Source of the DNA: Methanobacteriota archaeon
GTDB lineage: Archaea > Thermoplasmatota > Thermoplasmata > Methanomassiliicoccales > Methanomethylophilaceae
Direction of reading: 5' to 3'
Assembly: GCA_023402275.1 (NCBI GenBank)
Contig: JAEXCH010000004.1
Span: 1-64,000, forward strand
Length of the DNA stretch: 64,000 nucleotides
Part shown: positions 36,365 through 44,601 of the stretch, one piece after another
Position numbering within the stretch: position 1 is the stretch's first letter
How the letters are laid out: each line of letters opens with the position of its first letter
The notes under the pieces: generated by a model
The model's input: only the letters and a program-made list of their open reading frames with translations
The model's database searches: none
What the model was told of the DNA's origin: nothing
Made by a program: the position numbers and the translations under genes

Positions 36365-37088
36365 TTCCAAACCTGAACTGAGGGCGCCGATATTCATCGA
36401 GTGTCTTCCCGGAATAGGCAACGTTGGAAAGACAGCAGGGGATTTCCTTGCAGATTCCTTGAAAGCAGAGAAGTTCGCGACCATTTATTCCAAACATCTG
36501 CCATCCCAAGTACTCCTTGATGAGGACAATGTCATCGAAATGGCGAACAATACCCTTTGGTATGCAAAGGACGTCAACGGTCATGATATAATATTCCTGA
36601 GAGGAGAGTTCCAAGGGTCCACACAGGAAGGTCAGTTCGACCTCTGCAGAGAAATACTTGATATCCTGATGGGATACGACGTCTCCGGGATCATAACCCT
36701 AGGTGGTTACGGTACAGGTGCGATGGTGGAAGAACCTAAGGTATTCGGTGCGGTATCCAACATAGAGATGAAGAAGGACTACGAGGAATGGGGAGTGGAG
36801 TTCCCGTCCGGAGATCCGCAAACAGGCATCATAGGCGCTAGCGGCATATTCTTGGGACTCGGTAAGATCCATTCACTGCCCTCGATATGCCTGATGGGAG
36901 AGACATCAGGTTACTTCATAGATCACAAGAGCGCCATGGCCACGGTCAAGGTACTTATGAAGAGACTTGGAGTAGAGCTTGATCTGAAGGAGCTTCAGGA
37001 CAGATCCGAACAGATAGACGAACTTACTGCAAAGGTCAAAGAGATAGAGGATCGCAACGATCAGGATAATCTCGGATATATCGGATGA
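36333..37088 (+). CDS. PAC2 family protein (proteasome assembly chaperone-like)
   Basis: The 251-residue protein belongs to the archaeal PAC2/COG2047 family, related to eukaryotic proteasome assembly chaperone 2: FIECLPGIGNVGKTAGDFLA near residue 22 and IITLGGYGTGAMVE near 130 are typical. It ends in a short predicted coiled coil (ELTAKVKEIEDRN). Its function in archaea is not settled. It is the last gene of the L44e operon and reaches within 45 bases of tRNA-Tyr. An ATG at 36342 is an alternative start with less overlap with nop10. Confidence 0.88.
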   Translation: MARMESLVIYDSKPELRAPIFIECLPGIGNVGKTAGDFLADSLKAEKFATIYSKHLPSQVLLDEDNVIEMANNTLWYAKDVNGHDIIFLRGEFQGSTQEGQFDLCREILDILMGYDVSGIITLGGYGTGAMVEEPKVFGAVSNIEMKKDYEEWGVEFPSGDPQTGIIGASGIFLGLGKIHSLPSICLMGETSGYFIDHKSAMATVKVLMKRLGVELDLKELQDRSEQIDELTAKVKEIEDRNDQDNLGYIG

Positions 37089-37133
37089 TCCTACGTAATT
37101 ACATTTAAATAGCCTATCTATAATCATGTTTCA

Positions 37134-37245
37134 CCCCACCTAGCTCAGCCTGGCTAGAGCGGCTGACTGTAGAGTGTTCTCGGAGAGATCCGATACAGCC
37201 GCTGAAATCAGCAGGTCCCCTGTTCAAATCAGGGGGTGGGGACCA
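37134..37245 (+). tRNA. tRNA-Tyr (anticodon GTA) with 34-nt intron, CCA encoded
   Basis: The acceptor CCCCACC (37134-37140) pairs with GGTGGGG (37235-37241), followed by A and an encoded CCA (37243-37245). The anticodon stem GCTGA (37162-37166) pairs with TCAGC (37208-37212). The loop is CTGTAG then A, with GTA at 37169-37171. Bases 37173-37206 form an intron at the canonical 37/38 site, to be cut by the bulge-helix-bulge endonuclease. A TATA box (about 37103-37110) lies upstream. Confidence 0.95.
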
Positions 37246-37428
37246 TACCACCATACTTTGAAAATTCTAATTTTTGGTTATTTGCTCTGCAGTTGGAATC
37301 AAAGCAATAGATGTTGTTGTAAATTATTGTACATCTAAATGAGAATCCTAATGAAATCTCCCTTAACTTATTATAGTCTCTATCCCCCTGAATATTCCTG
37401 CAGACGCTTGATCTGCCGGAGGAATCTA

Positions 37429-38130
37429 ATGAATGATATGAACCAGACCTTGCGCCGAATAAGGTCAGATAAAAACGGAATAGGTGCCGCTGCGATCGTG
37501 GTCGTCGTAGTGGTCATCATTATAGCAGCAGCTGCGGCAGTATTGCTTGTATCGAACAATAGCAAAGAGGCAACGATCGTGTATACTGTCGAGATAACGC
37601 CCAGTCAGGATCTTGACGTGTTCGTCTATATCGATGGAAAGGAGGTATTCTCTGAGAAGGACCTTGAACCGGGTACATACTATGAACGCACCAGAACGCA
37701 TCATTATAAGATGTCCGGAGACAGCAACGTAATAGATGTTGAGGCCGTGAGCAAGGACAAGTCAGGGAACATACTCCAAAAGACGTCCAAGATACTAGAG
37801 ATCCATCCCAAAGAGACCTATGATGTTACTCTGCACTTCGAAGGGGGTCATGCCGATATAGGATATTCCGTAAGGATATATGAGATGGATCCAGTTGATA
37901 TCCAGATATTCTTGAATGGAAACATATTCATGATCTATTCTGACGTTTCTGGAATGTGGTCAAGGACCAACTACTTCAGCTATCCTATTGAGGGTCCAAG
38001 CAAGGATGTTACATTCAAGGTGGATATGCTTGACAAAGCGGGCAATGTCCTTAAGACCGACAGCAAGACCATTACGCTGCACGAAGGAGATCACGACGTA
38101 TTCAGATTCGATTTCATAGACCGCAGTTAA
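37429..38130 (+). CDS. Signal-anchored surface protein with pilin-like N-terminus
   Basis: The 233-residue protein begins with a basic segment (RRIRSDKNG) and an unbroken hydrophobic helix (residues about 18-42, IGAAAIVVVVVVIII), then an extracellular region predicted to be all beta. It has two similar halves, each with a DIQIF/DLDVFVYIDGK-like strand and a D(V)TFKV...KAGN(V/I)L segment, suggesting two tandem beta-sandwich repeats. The N-terminus recalls class III (type IV pilin) signals of archaea, but no clear cleavage motif is present. The ATG at 37429 follows GGAGG by six bases and is chosen over a longer frame. Function is unknown. Confidence 0.75.
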   Translation: MNDMNQTLRRIRSDKNGIGAAAIVVVVVVIIIAAAAAVLLVSNNSKEATIVYTVEITPSQDLDVFVYIDGKEVFSEKDLEPGTYYERTRTHHYKMSGDSNVIDVEAVSKDKSGNILQKTSKILEIHPKETYDVTLHFEGGHADIGYSVRIYEMDPVDIQIFLNGNIFMIYSDVSGMWSRTNYFSYPIEGPSKDVTFKVDMLDKAGNVLKTDSKTITLHEGDHDVFRFDFIDRS

Positions 38131-38383
38131 CATCTTTTCTAAAATGGGGATCGTTTTCCCTTCTTTTTCATTCTTTTATTCTAACAAAGGTATGAATTGT
38201 GTCGCATTTGGAGATTTATTCCAATTTGTAAATTTATTCTGAGAAGACAAGTAAATAATTGATTGAAATTTTATTTTTTTCAAAATTCTAAATAGGAATT
38301 GAAGTAGTATATAAGTGAATCTCAAAAAAATATATACTCTATTAAGTTTCTAATATATTTGTTGTATAAACAAAGGAGCAAAT

Positions 38384-39706
38384 ATGAACAATAAGATTGT
38401 AATAGGTGTCGTGGCAATCTTTTTGGTTGCAATGATTTTACCATTTGGTTTTGCATCTACTAATGAGGGAGATGTTTCCATTGGTGAAACCTATAAAGTT
38501 GAGTTTTCTGATCGTACTGTAGTTGTATACGGTTCTGATGATTTTTCAAAAAGTTTACAAACTGATTTATCTGAACAAACCTCAAAGGTTACTTCTTCAA
38601 AAAATATAAATGAGGAAATAACATCCGATATGATTTTGTTTGAAGAAAGTTGGATCTACAAAAACAACGCCGAATCCGTAGATATGAAGATATATGAAAC
38701 TGTCAAAAGTGGAGTTCCTGTATTGTTTATTGGAAAGAATTCATATTTATTTGAAGATTCAAAGATCGAATTGACCTCTTATGGATACACGGGTACAGAA
38801 ATAGGATATGGGGTTTTTGAAGATGAATTCGGTTCAAGTCATTTTTATAGTGTTGAAGGAGATGATCTTAATGAAGCTGCAAACTTGCTGTATTCGTGGG
38901 CAAATGAGATGACCTCTGGAAAAGACCCTTACAAGGTAGAAAGTACATTCTCATGGATGACCTCTTTCAGTGCAGATAATTCAAGGAAAGAATTCGAACA
39001 TGAACCAATACCCTCTAAAGCATCCAATTCCGGAGCATATTGGGGATATATCGGATCTAAAACTTCCTCGACTACTTGTGGAAATTATGGATACCTTTCT
39101 CAAACAACATGGTCCTATAAATTGTTTGATTTCGTTGATCCTGAAGGCTATACCTATTATGCTTTCCACTATTTCCAATCGGGTGAACCTAACTCAAATA
39201 AGGGATATCGTGTTGCCGATCTGTATCTTCTAGGTGATTTTCCAATAAATACTATCAATCTTATTGGGTTTTCACCTGGGACAACTCAAGGAACAAATGG
39301 TACAACACTCAGTGTTTCTCTTGGTGGCGGAATATCTGGGGCGGGCCCTAGTGGGTCTTTTGGCCTCTCGGGGTCATGGTCATATTCGATAGCTGATATA
39401 ATTTTAACAAACACATCAAAAATAGGAAATCAGACAGTGAACTTCTATCACGATGTTGCTGAAGACAAGGGTGTTGGCTCAGGGGCTATCGTTGAACCCA
39501 GTATAACTGTCAAGACTGAGGGCAGCTATATCCATTGTGACGATCATAGAATAAAAATGTGTAAAGAAGTTAAGAGTATCTATTGGATTTTGAATCATGC
39601 GATTCACACAACTTCTTATGTACAGTTCCAGACGTTCACAATGTGTTATACCACGCAAATATCCAATGATGTTGTAACAGGGAATCAGATATTTACACCA
39701 TTCTAA
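38384..39706 (+). CDS. Secreted protein of unknown function, AT-rich
   Basis: The 440-residue protein starts with a signal peptide (IVIGVVAIFLVAMILPFGFA), then a domain of about 160 residues and a Gly/Ser/Tyr-rich beta domain (SVSLGGGISGAGPSGSFGLS). It is predicted to be exported; no membrane helix follows the signal. Third codon positions are mostly A/T (aaa, gat, ttt, tat), unlike the ttc/gac/agg-rich neighbours, which points to a foreign origin. I do not recognise a family. AT-rich flanks surround it; an RBS-like AAGGAG precedes the ATG, and a perfect hairpin terminator follows. Confidence 0.75.
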   Translation: MNNKIVIGVVAIFLVAMILPFGFASTNEGDVSIGETYKVEFSDRTVVVYGSDDFSKSLQTDLSEQTSKVTSSKNINEEITSDMILFEESWIYKNNAESVDMKIYETVKSGVPVLFIGKNSYLFEDSKIELTSYGYTGTEIGYGVFEDEFGSSHFYSVEGDDLNEAANLLYSWANEMTSGKDPYKVESTFSWMTSFSADNSRKEFEHEPIPSKASNSGAYWGYIGSKTSSTTCGNYGYLSQTTWSYKLFDFVDPEGYTYYAFHYFQSGEPNSNKGYRVADLYLLGDFPINTINLIGFSPGTTQGTNGTTLSVSLGGGISGAGPSGSFGLSGSWSYSIADIILTNTSKIGNQTVNFYHDVAEDKGVGSGAIVEPSITVKTEGSYIHCDDHRIKMCKEVKSIYWILNHAIHTTSYVQFQTFTMCYTTQISNDVVTGNQIFTPF

Positions 39707-39708
39707 AC

Positions 39709-39733
39709 ATGGCTATTTAGCCATCTTTTTTTT
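39709..39733 (+). terminator. Hairpin-T-tract terminator after the secreted protein
   Basis: ATGGCTA (39709-39715) pairs with TAGCCAT (39718-39724), followed directly by C and eight Ts. Confidence 0.8.
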
Positions 39734-40207
39734 ATTCTAGCAAAAGTGTGATTAGATCGTAATTTGTGTTATGAGGTTTAAGTTGTAGCTGAAAGGCTGT
39801 CTGTGACCTAGACTCTGGAGTATATTGAGAACATCTCAATTTATTCGGACGATTAATCCGTAAAATGACATCTGGGCATGTATGTTCGAACGTTTTAGTA
39901 ATTTTTGATGGATGTATAACAGCAAAAGAAGGATGCGATGTCGTCCTTGATCCTTATCTTTTCATATTCCCGCGTAGGTATCCGACCTTATCCTATCCTC
40001 CCATGTACCTGCTATAACATCCAATCTTTCCCTTCTCCTAATCTCAATGTTCTTTGCAGGTTCGCCATTGTTTGTTATCTTGCAAGCTGCTATGTTACGT
40101 TTCCTACATCAGGACAAATGTGTATCGTTAGATACACTATCCTTTGATTTTGTCATTTAAAGTGTCATGTATCACAATTTTAGCTTAGACAGTCATTTTT
40201 GATTGAA
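39734..40207. other. AT-rich intergenic stretch without a supported gene
   Basis: Between the terminator and the flavodoxin operators I see no credible coding region; a 69-codon ORF at 39938-40147 lacks an RBS and family features. One perfect hairpin, GTGTATC-GTTA-GATACAC (40120-40137), stands out and may be a protein-binding site or RNA stem. Confidence 0.5.
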
Positions 40208-40249
40208 TTTAGGTATACCAAAATTTATATAAATTTAGGATATCCTAAA
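40208..40249 (+). promoter_or_regulatory. Flavodoxin promoter with two operator copies
   Basis: TTTAGGATATCCTAAA (40234-40249) is a perfect palindrome identical to the MATE-gene operator, and TTTAGGTATACCAAAA (40208-40223) is a diverged second copy. They bracket the TATA box TTTATATAAA (40224-40233). Initiation would be near 40255. A repressor bound to both copies would cover the whole promoter. Confidence 0.75.
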
Positions 40250-40281
40250 CAATACCAAACCCAACAGAGGGATGATCAAAA

Positions 40282-40710
40282 ATGGAAAAGATCGCAATAG
40301 TTTATTGGAGCGGTACCGGAAACACAGAGAAGATGAGCGAATTCATCAGCGAAGGAGTTACCGGCGCAGGCGCAGAGGCCGTCATATACACTGCCGACTC
40401 ATTCAACAAAGGCAAGATGTCCGAATACTCGAAGATAGCCTTCGGTTGCCCTTCGATGGGGGATGAGGTGCTTGAGGAGGATGTGTTCGAACCGATGTTC
40501 AGTTCGATAGAGTCGGATCTCAACGGCAAGACCATCGCACTCTTCGGATCCTACGGATGGGGAGACGGCGAATGGATGAGGATCTGGGAGGAGCGCTGCA
40601 GGGACAGCGGAGCCAAGCTCATATCGGACGGGGTGATAGCAAACGAATTCCCCAACAGTCAGGAAGCATCCGACTGCAAGGATCTGGGAGCCAAGCTCGT
40701 CAACGCATGA
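40282..40710 (+). CDS. Flavodoxin
   Basis: The 142-residue protein is a short-chain flavodoxin: the phosphate loop VYWSGTGNTEKM near residues 8-19 binds FMN phosphate, GCPSMGDEV near 53 and FGSYGWGDGEWM near 90 carry the isoalloxazine-contacting loops (Trp95/Tyr region). It would carry electrons in the cytoplasm in place of ferredoxin, a common response to iron shortage. It is preceded by a doubled palindromic operator and followed 12 bases later by a DUF3793 gene, a pairing common in gut Firmicutes. Confidence 0.94.
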   Translation: MEKIAIVYWSGTGNTEKMSEFISEGVTGAGAEAVIYTADSFNKGKMSEYSKIAFGCPSMGDEVLEEDVFEPMFSSIESDLNGKTIALFGSYGWGDGEWMRIWEERCRDSGAKLISDGVIANEFPNSQEASDCKDLGAKLVNA

Positions 40711-40722
40711 AGGTCAGTACGC

Positions 40723-41265
40723 ATGATGGAAAAGAAGATCATTGAACATTGTTCCCCAACTCTAGCAGGGATCAAATGCGGAAGCATGTTCAAGTATACC
40801 GATAAAAGCAGATCCAGAGACGAAGTGGCAAGATTGAATGCCTTACTAAACACTAGGGGTATTTCTGTCAAGATCCTGTTTTCTTGCCCGAAAAGGGACC
40901 TGATATTGGTGTACAGAGAGGATATGATCAGTGAGCGGCTTTCTTCATCTGGGGTATCCGAGCTGCTCGGCCATGAATATGACTGTAGTAGCGTTCCATC
41001 ATGCCTGACAACACTTTCGACGAAGATGCATTCCAATGGTACCATACCTCCGGAGATAGGCATCTTCCTTGGATATCCTTTGGAGGATGTCCTGGGGTTC
41101 ATGGAACATGAAGGAAAACATTCCAAGGCCGTCGGGTGTTGGAAGGTCTACGGTGATGAGGAGATCGCCGTCAAGACCTTCACAAAATACAAGAAATGCC
41201 GCGATGTCTTTGTAAGGAAGTATGAATCAGGATACCCCATAACAAAGCTCGCGGTCCCTGCTTGA
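40723..41265 (+). CDS. DUF3793 family protein
   Basis: The 180-residue protein matches the DUF3793 pattern as I know it: a mid-protein PPEIGIFLGYPLEDVLGFME and a C-terminal GCWKVYGDEEIAVKTFTKYK. The family is common in anaerobic gut bacteria, nearly always next to flavodoxin or iron-uptake genes, with unknown activity. Here it follows flavodoxin by 12 bases and so falls under the same operator. It has several scattered cysteines and no membrane segment. A second ATG one codon later is an equal start. Confidence 0.85.
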   Translation: MMEKKIIEHCSPTLAGIKCGSMFKYTDKSRSRDEVARLNALLNTRGISVKILFSCPKRDLILVYREDMISERLSSSGVSELLGHEYDCSSVPSCLTTLSTKMHSNGTIPPEIGIFLGYPLEDVLGFMEHEGKHSKAVGCWKVYGDEEIAVKTFTKYKKCRDVFVRKYESGYPITKLAVPA

Positions 41266-41303
41266 AACGATAATTAATAATTCCATATTCAATCCCCATC
41301 CAC

Positions 41304-41873
41304 ATGGAGAATTCTGAGGTATGGGAGACACTTAGGTCAGGAAGACCTCTCGGGCGGGATACTCCCGGGATCGATGATTATAACAAGGCCCTTGAATCAT
41401 GCCTTGAAAGGTGCACCATATACAACACGTCACCTCTTTCCCTTGATGAAAGAAAAGATGCCCTTTCGAAGATCGTGGGATACAAGGTAGGAGATCTTGT
41501 GAAGGTGATACCCCCGTTCCATTGCGATCTGGGATTCAACATCAAGCTGGGGAACAACGTACTGATCAACTACGGCTGCATGCTTCAGGATTGCGGCGAG
41601 ATAGTCATTGGCGACAATGTCATGATAGGCCCTGGAGTTAAGATAGTGACCGCAAAACATCCTTATGAAGCAGAAAAAAGAAGGGATTGGTCCGTGACCT
41701 GTTCTCCCATTGAAATTAAGGAAGATGTTTGGATAGGTGCCGGTGCGATCATCCTTTCCGGTGTGACCATCGGTGCCCGCTCCATTGTAGGAGCAGGGTC
41801 GGTGGTCACAAAGGATGTCCCTCCGGACACCATTGTTGCCGGCAATCCTGCAAAGATAATCAGGGAACTCTGA
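41304..41873 (+). CDS. Maltose/galactoside O-acetyltransferase-type enzyme
   Basis: The 189-residue protein is a left-handed beta-helix acetyltransferase of the LacA/Maa/NodL group. A helical N-terminal domain ends near residue 60, followed by hexapeptide repeats (IVIGDNVMIGPGVKI, VWIGAGAIILSGVTIGA, SIVGAGSVVTKDVPP) and the conserved catalytic His in TAKHPY near residue 113. It would transfer acetyl from acetyl-CoA to a sugar. It lies 38 bases after the DUF3793 gene on the same strand and its stop abuts the convergent ABC permease gene; membership of the flavodoxin operon is possible. Confidence 0.92.
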   Translation: MENSEVWETLRSGRPLGRDTPGIDDYNKALESCLERCTIYNTSPLSLDERKDALSKIVGYKVGDLVKVIPPFHCDLGFNIKLGNNVLINYGCMLQDCGEIVIGDNVMIGPGVKIVTAKHPYEAEKRRDWSVTCSPIEIKEDVWIGAGAIILSGVTIGARSIVGAGSVVTKDVPPDTIVAGNPAKIIREL

Positions 41874-42725
41874 TCAGAACTCCCTTCTTATGAATGCTAT
41901 CCAAGCCAGGATCATAGTGATCAAACCCCATCCTAGCATTGTGCCTACCGATTTTACAAGGTCAGGAGCGGATATCAATAAAGAATCTATGGTATCCTGA
42001 TCCATTTCGAATCCCATTCCAGCTAGTTGGTCTATGAGAGCTTGCATCCCATCATTAGTATTGGCAACATACTCAGGCATACTGGTCGATATTGAATTTG
42101 CGGCCTGATCCAGCATGAACCAGGGATCCATCGACATGCTCAGAACTCCCGATATTATCGGCAATATAAGCAACAGAAGAACGAATGTCAGTATTGCGCA
42201 TGTGCTTCCTTTCTTCATTATCGAACTTATCAGGACAGCAACGCCGGATGTCGCCACTACGTATATGAATGCAAGTCCGAGGGATATCAGCAGATCGCTT
42301 GATACTGAACCGGATACAGCAAATGCGACAACCATTATTCCTATGTAGAACACGACCACCATTACTGTCTCCAGTATTATGCAACCAAGTATCTTACCTA
42401 GGAATATCGAGGTCTTCTTGATAGGTCTTGTGAACAAGATTAGTGCAGTCCTTTCTTCAAACTCGGATACAACAGTTATTGATGCGAACAGGGTCGCGGC
42501 AAGTATGACAAGTAGGAAGACATACGGAACATAGTTTGATATTACCTCTCCTGAGGTGTTGCCGAGGTCACCTCCCACAAGATATGGCAGGAAGGTTATG
42601 AGTGCGAACACTATGCCTATCAAAGCTACATATAACGTGAATCTTTTACCGCGCACGAACTTCCTTATCTCGTTCTTTGCAACCACATATGACTGCCTGA
42701 AATCATCTAATTCTACGTACATCAT
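41874..42725 (-). CDS. ABC-2 type exporter permease
   Basis: The 283-residue protein has six predicted membrane helices, with the first near residues 30-50 and a long external loop between the last two (about 200-255). The start (DFRQSYVVAKNEIRKFVRGK) and the segment EFEERTALILFTRPIKKTSI, the cytoplasmic coupling part, are typical of ABC-2/NatB-like permeases. It overlaps the upstream ATPase gene by 4 bases and forms an exporter with it. No accessory gene points to the substrate. Confidence 0.9.
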   Translation of the reverse strand: MMYVELDDFRQSYVVAKNEIRKFVRGKRFTLYVALIGIVFALITFLPYLVGGDLGNTSGEVISNYVPYVFLLVILAATLFASITVVSEFEERTALILFTRPIKKTSIFLGKILGCIILETVMVVVFYIGIMVVAFAVSGSVSSDLLISLGLAFIYVVATSGVAVLISSIMKKGSTCAILTFVLLLLILPIISGVLSMSMDPWFMLDQAANSISTSMPEYVANTNDGMQALIDQLAGMGFEMDQDTIDSLLISAPDLVKSVGTMLGWGLITMILAWIAFIRREF

Positions 42726-43663
42726 CTCGACTCCTTTATCAGTTTTAGATAAGTGGTCTCAAGTGTATCCTCTTCTGAAACACCGTATACCCCCACGTTC
42801 AATGCACTGAGGTCATTGAAGAACCTTATGCGCATGTCATTGTCTCCTTTAAGAGTGACATCGATGTCATTACCGAATCTCTCTGCGGATTCCACATTGC
42901 TGAGTTGACCGATCCTATCTATGATCTCTCTTGTCGGTGTCTCCTCGACCTTTACGATCATCCTTCTGGTACCGTCGAACTTACCGATGACCCCTATGTC
43001 ATCCTGAATGATCATCTTGCCATGGTTGATCAGTGCTATCCTGTCGCAAAGGTCACTTACCTCATGGAGTATGTGGGAACTCATTATCACAGTGAGATTC
43101 TTTGAATCATTCCTCAGATTCTTCAATACCTCTCTGATCTCCGCCATTCCTCTGGGATCGAGACCCGAAGTGGGCTCATCGAGTATTATCACATTGGGAT
43201 CATTCATAAGGGACTGCCCCAAAGCGATCCTCTGTCTCATACCTTTGGAGAATGTTCCCAGTCTTTTGTCCTCCCATTCGGTCATCTTGACCTTCTCGAG
43301 GATCCTGTCGGTCTCGCTCTTTATGGATTCGGAGTTCATTCCGATTATCTCGCCTACATACTTCAGGGTCTCTCTCGGAGTAAGGTATGGGTAGAATTCA
43401 GGCGTCTCTACAACAGTTCCGACATTCGTCAACGCTTTCTTAGGGTCAGCGGTCACATCAACTCCGTTGATGTATGCCTCCCCTGATGTGGCATTGATCA
43501 AATGCGTCAATATCTTCAGCGTAGTACTTTTCCCGGCACCGTTAGGTCCCAGGAATCCAGTGAAACTGTTCTTCTTGACAGAGAGATTGAGATCATTGAC
43601 CGCAATGAAATCTCCATACTCCTTCCTCAGATTCACTATCTCGATAGGATTCTCGGATGACAT
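42722..43663 (-). CDS. ABC exporter ATP-binding protein
   Basis: The 313-residue ATPase has Walker A GPNGAGKST near residue 42, signature FSKGMRQRIALGQSL near 140, Walker B VIILDEPTSGLD near 158, and a C-terminal extension of about 90 residues, as in drug- or antimicrobial-peptide exporters of the CcmA/BcrA class. The start at 43663 is preferred over one four codons upstream: the TATA box at 43687-43694 predicts initiation near 43664, which makes the mRNA practically leaderless. The permease gene follows with a 4-base overlap. Confidence 0.93.
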   Translation of the reverse strand: MSSENPIEIVNLRKEYGDFIAVNDLNLSVKKNSFTGFLGPNGAGKSTTLKILTHLINATSGEAYINGVDVTADPKKALTNVGTVVETPEFYPYLTPRETLKYVGEIIGMNSESIKSETDRILEKVKMTEWEDKRLGTFSKGMRQRIALGQSLMNDPNVIILDEPTSGLDPRGMAEIREVLKNLRNDSKNLTVIMSSHILHEVSDLCDRIALINHGKMIIQDDIGVIGKFDGTRRMIVKVEETPTREIIDRIGQLSNVESAERFGNDIDVTLKGDNDMRIRFFNDLSALNVGVYGVSEEDTLETTYLKLIKESR

Positions 43664-43686
43664 GATAATGCTCATAAATTGATGGG

Positions 43687-43717
43687 ATATAAATCTGTTG
43701 ATTGTTGACTAGTCAAC
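43687..43717 (-). promoter_or_regulatory. TATA box and GTTGACTAGTCAAC palindrome of the ABC exporter operon
   Basis: On the minus strand the TATA element ATTTATAT (43687-43694) is preceded ten bases upstream by the perfect 14-bp palindrome GTTGACTAGTCAAC (43704-43717). Position just upstream of BRE fits an activator or repressor site; the form resembles TetR/MarR-type operators. Confidence 0.55.
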
Positions 43718-43729
43718 CTGTTGATAGCA

Positions 43730-44599
43730 TCATTTCATCTTTCTCTTTGCACCGCGTTTGATCGTCATGGCCATCTGGTATGATTGTACCTTGATCACGG
43801 CAGGCGTATAATCCAAGAAATTGTAGAATGATGTGAGGCCTGTCAAAGCCCTTCTGGGGAAATCCTTCTCAAGTCCTCTGATGTAATTCTCCCTTTTCAG
43901 TACACTGTTCAGGAATCCTTCGACATCATCTGCCTTTGATATAGATACGACAGAACCCACATCCTCCGCAATATGTCCATCGCTTCCTCCTGTGACTCCC
44001 AGCCCATGCCTGTTGAATGACCTTATCGCCTCTATGTTATCCTGTCTGGTCATTCCGCCGCATATTACCTCATATGCATCCAATCTTCGTATGACCTCGT
44101 CCGGAATGTATCCTTTGCGGTTGCATATCTCCACGCCTTTGTTGGATCCCAAATATCCCATGGGATGTGCTCCCGATACTACGCAGTTCTCACCTTCCAG
44201 CATATCAAGCAGTTTCTCCGTGCTGCAATCCTTCAGTGCCAACCAAGGACACGATTGGAGCCTGGGCCGTATGTTGCTGTTCCAAAAGCTCCTGAGATCG
44301 TTCATGTCATAGAAGTATGTCAGGATGTGAGGCCCGTCTGAAGTGCTTACCTCCATTCCAGGTATTATGAAGACATCCGTGTTCTTCAGATCTATTTTCT
44401 CGAGCGAAGTTATGAGATTGTGATCTGTGACCGCCATTCCGATCCTTCTGGATCTGGCTATGTTCAACAGTCTCTTTATATCGCTGTATGAGTCTGAACA
44501 ATCGGTATGTATATGCATGTCCGCACATTGGTATCCCTCATCGGCAATGTTCTCCCAGTTGGGATTCTCGAACTTTATACGTGGAGTATCAATACTCAT
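43730..44599 (-). CDS. PHP-domain metal-dependent phosphoesterase
   Basis: The 289-residue protein has PHP motifs: ADMHIHTDCSD near residue 28, VTDHN near 58, PGMEVSTSDGPHIL near 80, SGAHPMGY near 140 and GGSDGHIAED near 205, giving a trinuclear metal site. Family members hydrolyse phosphomonoesters such as histidinol phosphate or 3',5'-bisphosphonucleotides; the specific substrate is unknown. I chose the ATG at 44599, with SD GAGGT just upstream, rather than one five codons earlier that overlaps the deaminase gene. The C-terminus is Lys/Arg-rich. Confidence 0.85.
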   Translation of the reverse strand: MSIDTPRIKFENPNWENIADEGYQCADMHIHTDCSDSYSDIKRLLNIARSRRIGMAVTDHNLITSLEKIDLKNTDVFIIPGMEVSTSDGPHILTYFYDMNDLRSFWNSNIRPRLQSCPWLALKDCSTEKLLDMLEGENCVVSGAHPMGYLGSNKGVEICNRKGYIPDEVIRRLDAYEVICGGMTRQDNIEAIRSFNRHGLGVTGGSDGHIAEDVGSVVSISKADDVEGFLNSVLKRENYIRGLEKDFPRRALTGLTSFYNFLDYTPAVIKVQSYQMAMTIKRGAKRKMK

Positions 44600-44601
44600 C
44601 T

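Noticed and set aside
39938..40147. A 69-codon ORF in the AT-rich gap before flavodoxin
   Set aside because: No RBS, no hydrophobic or domain pattern, and composition like intergenic DNA.
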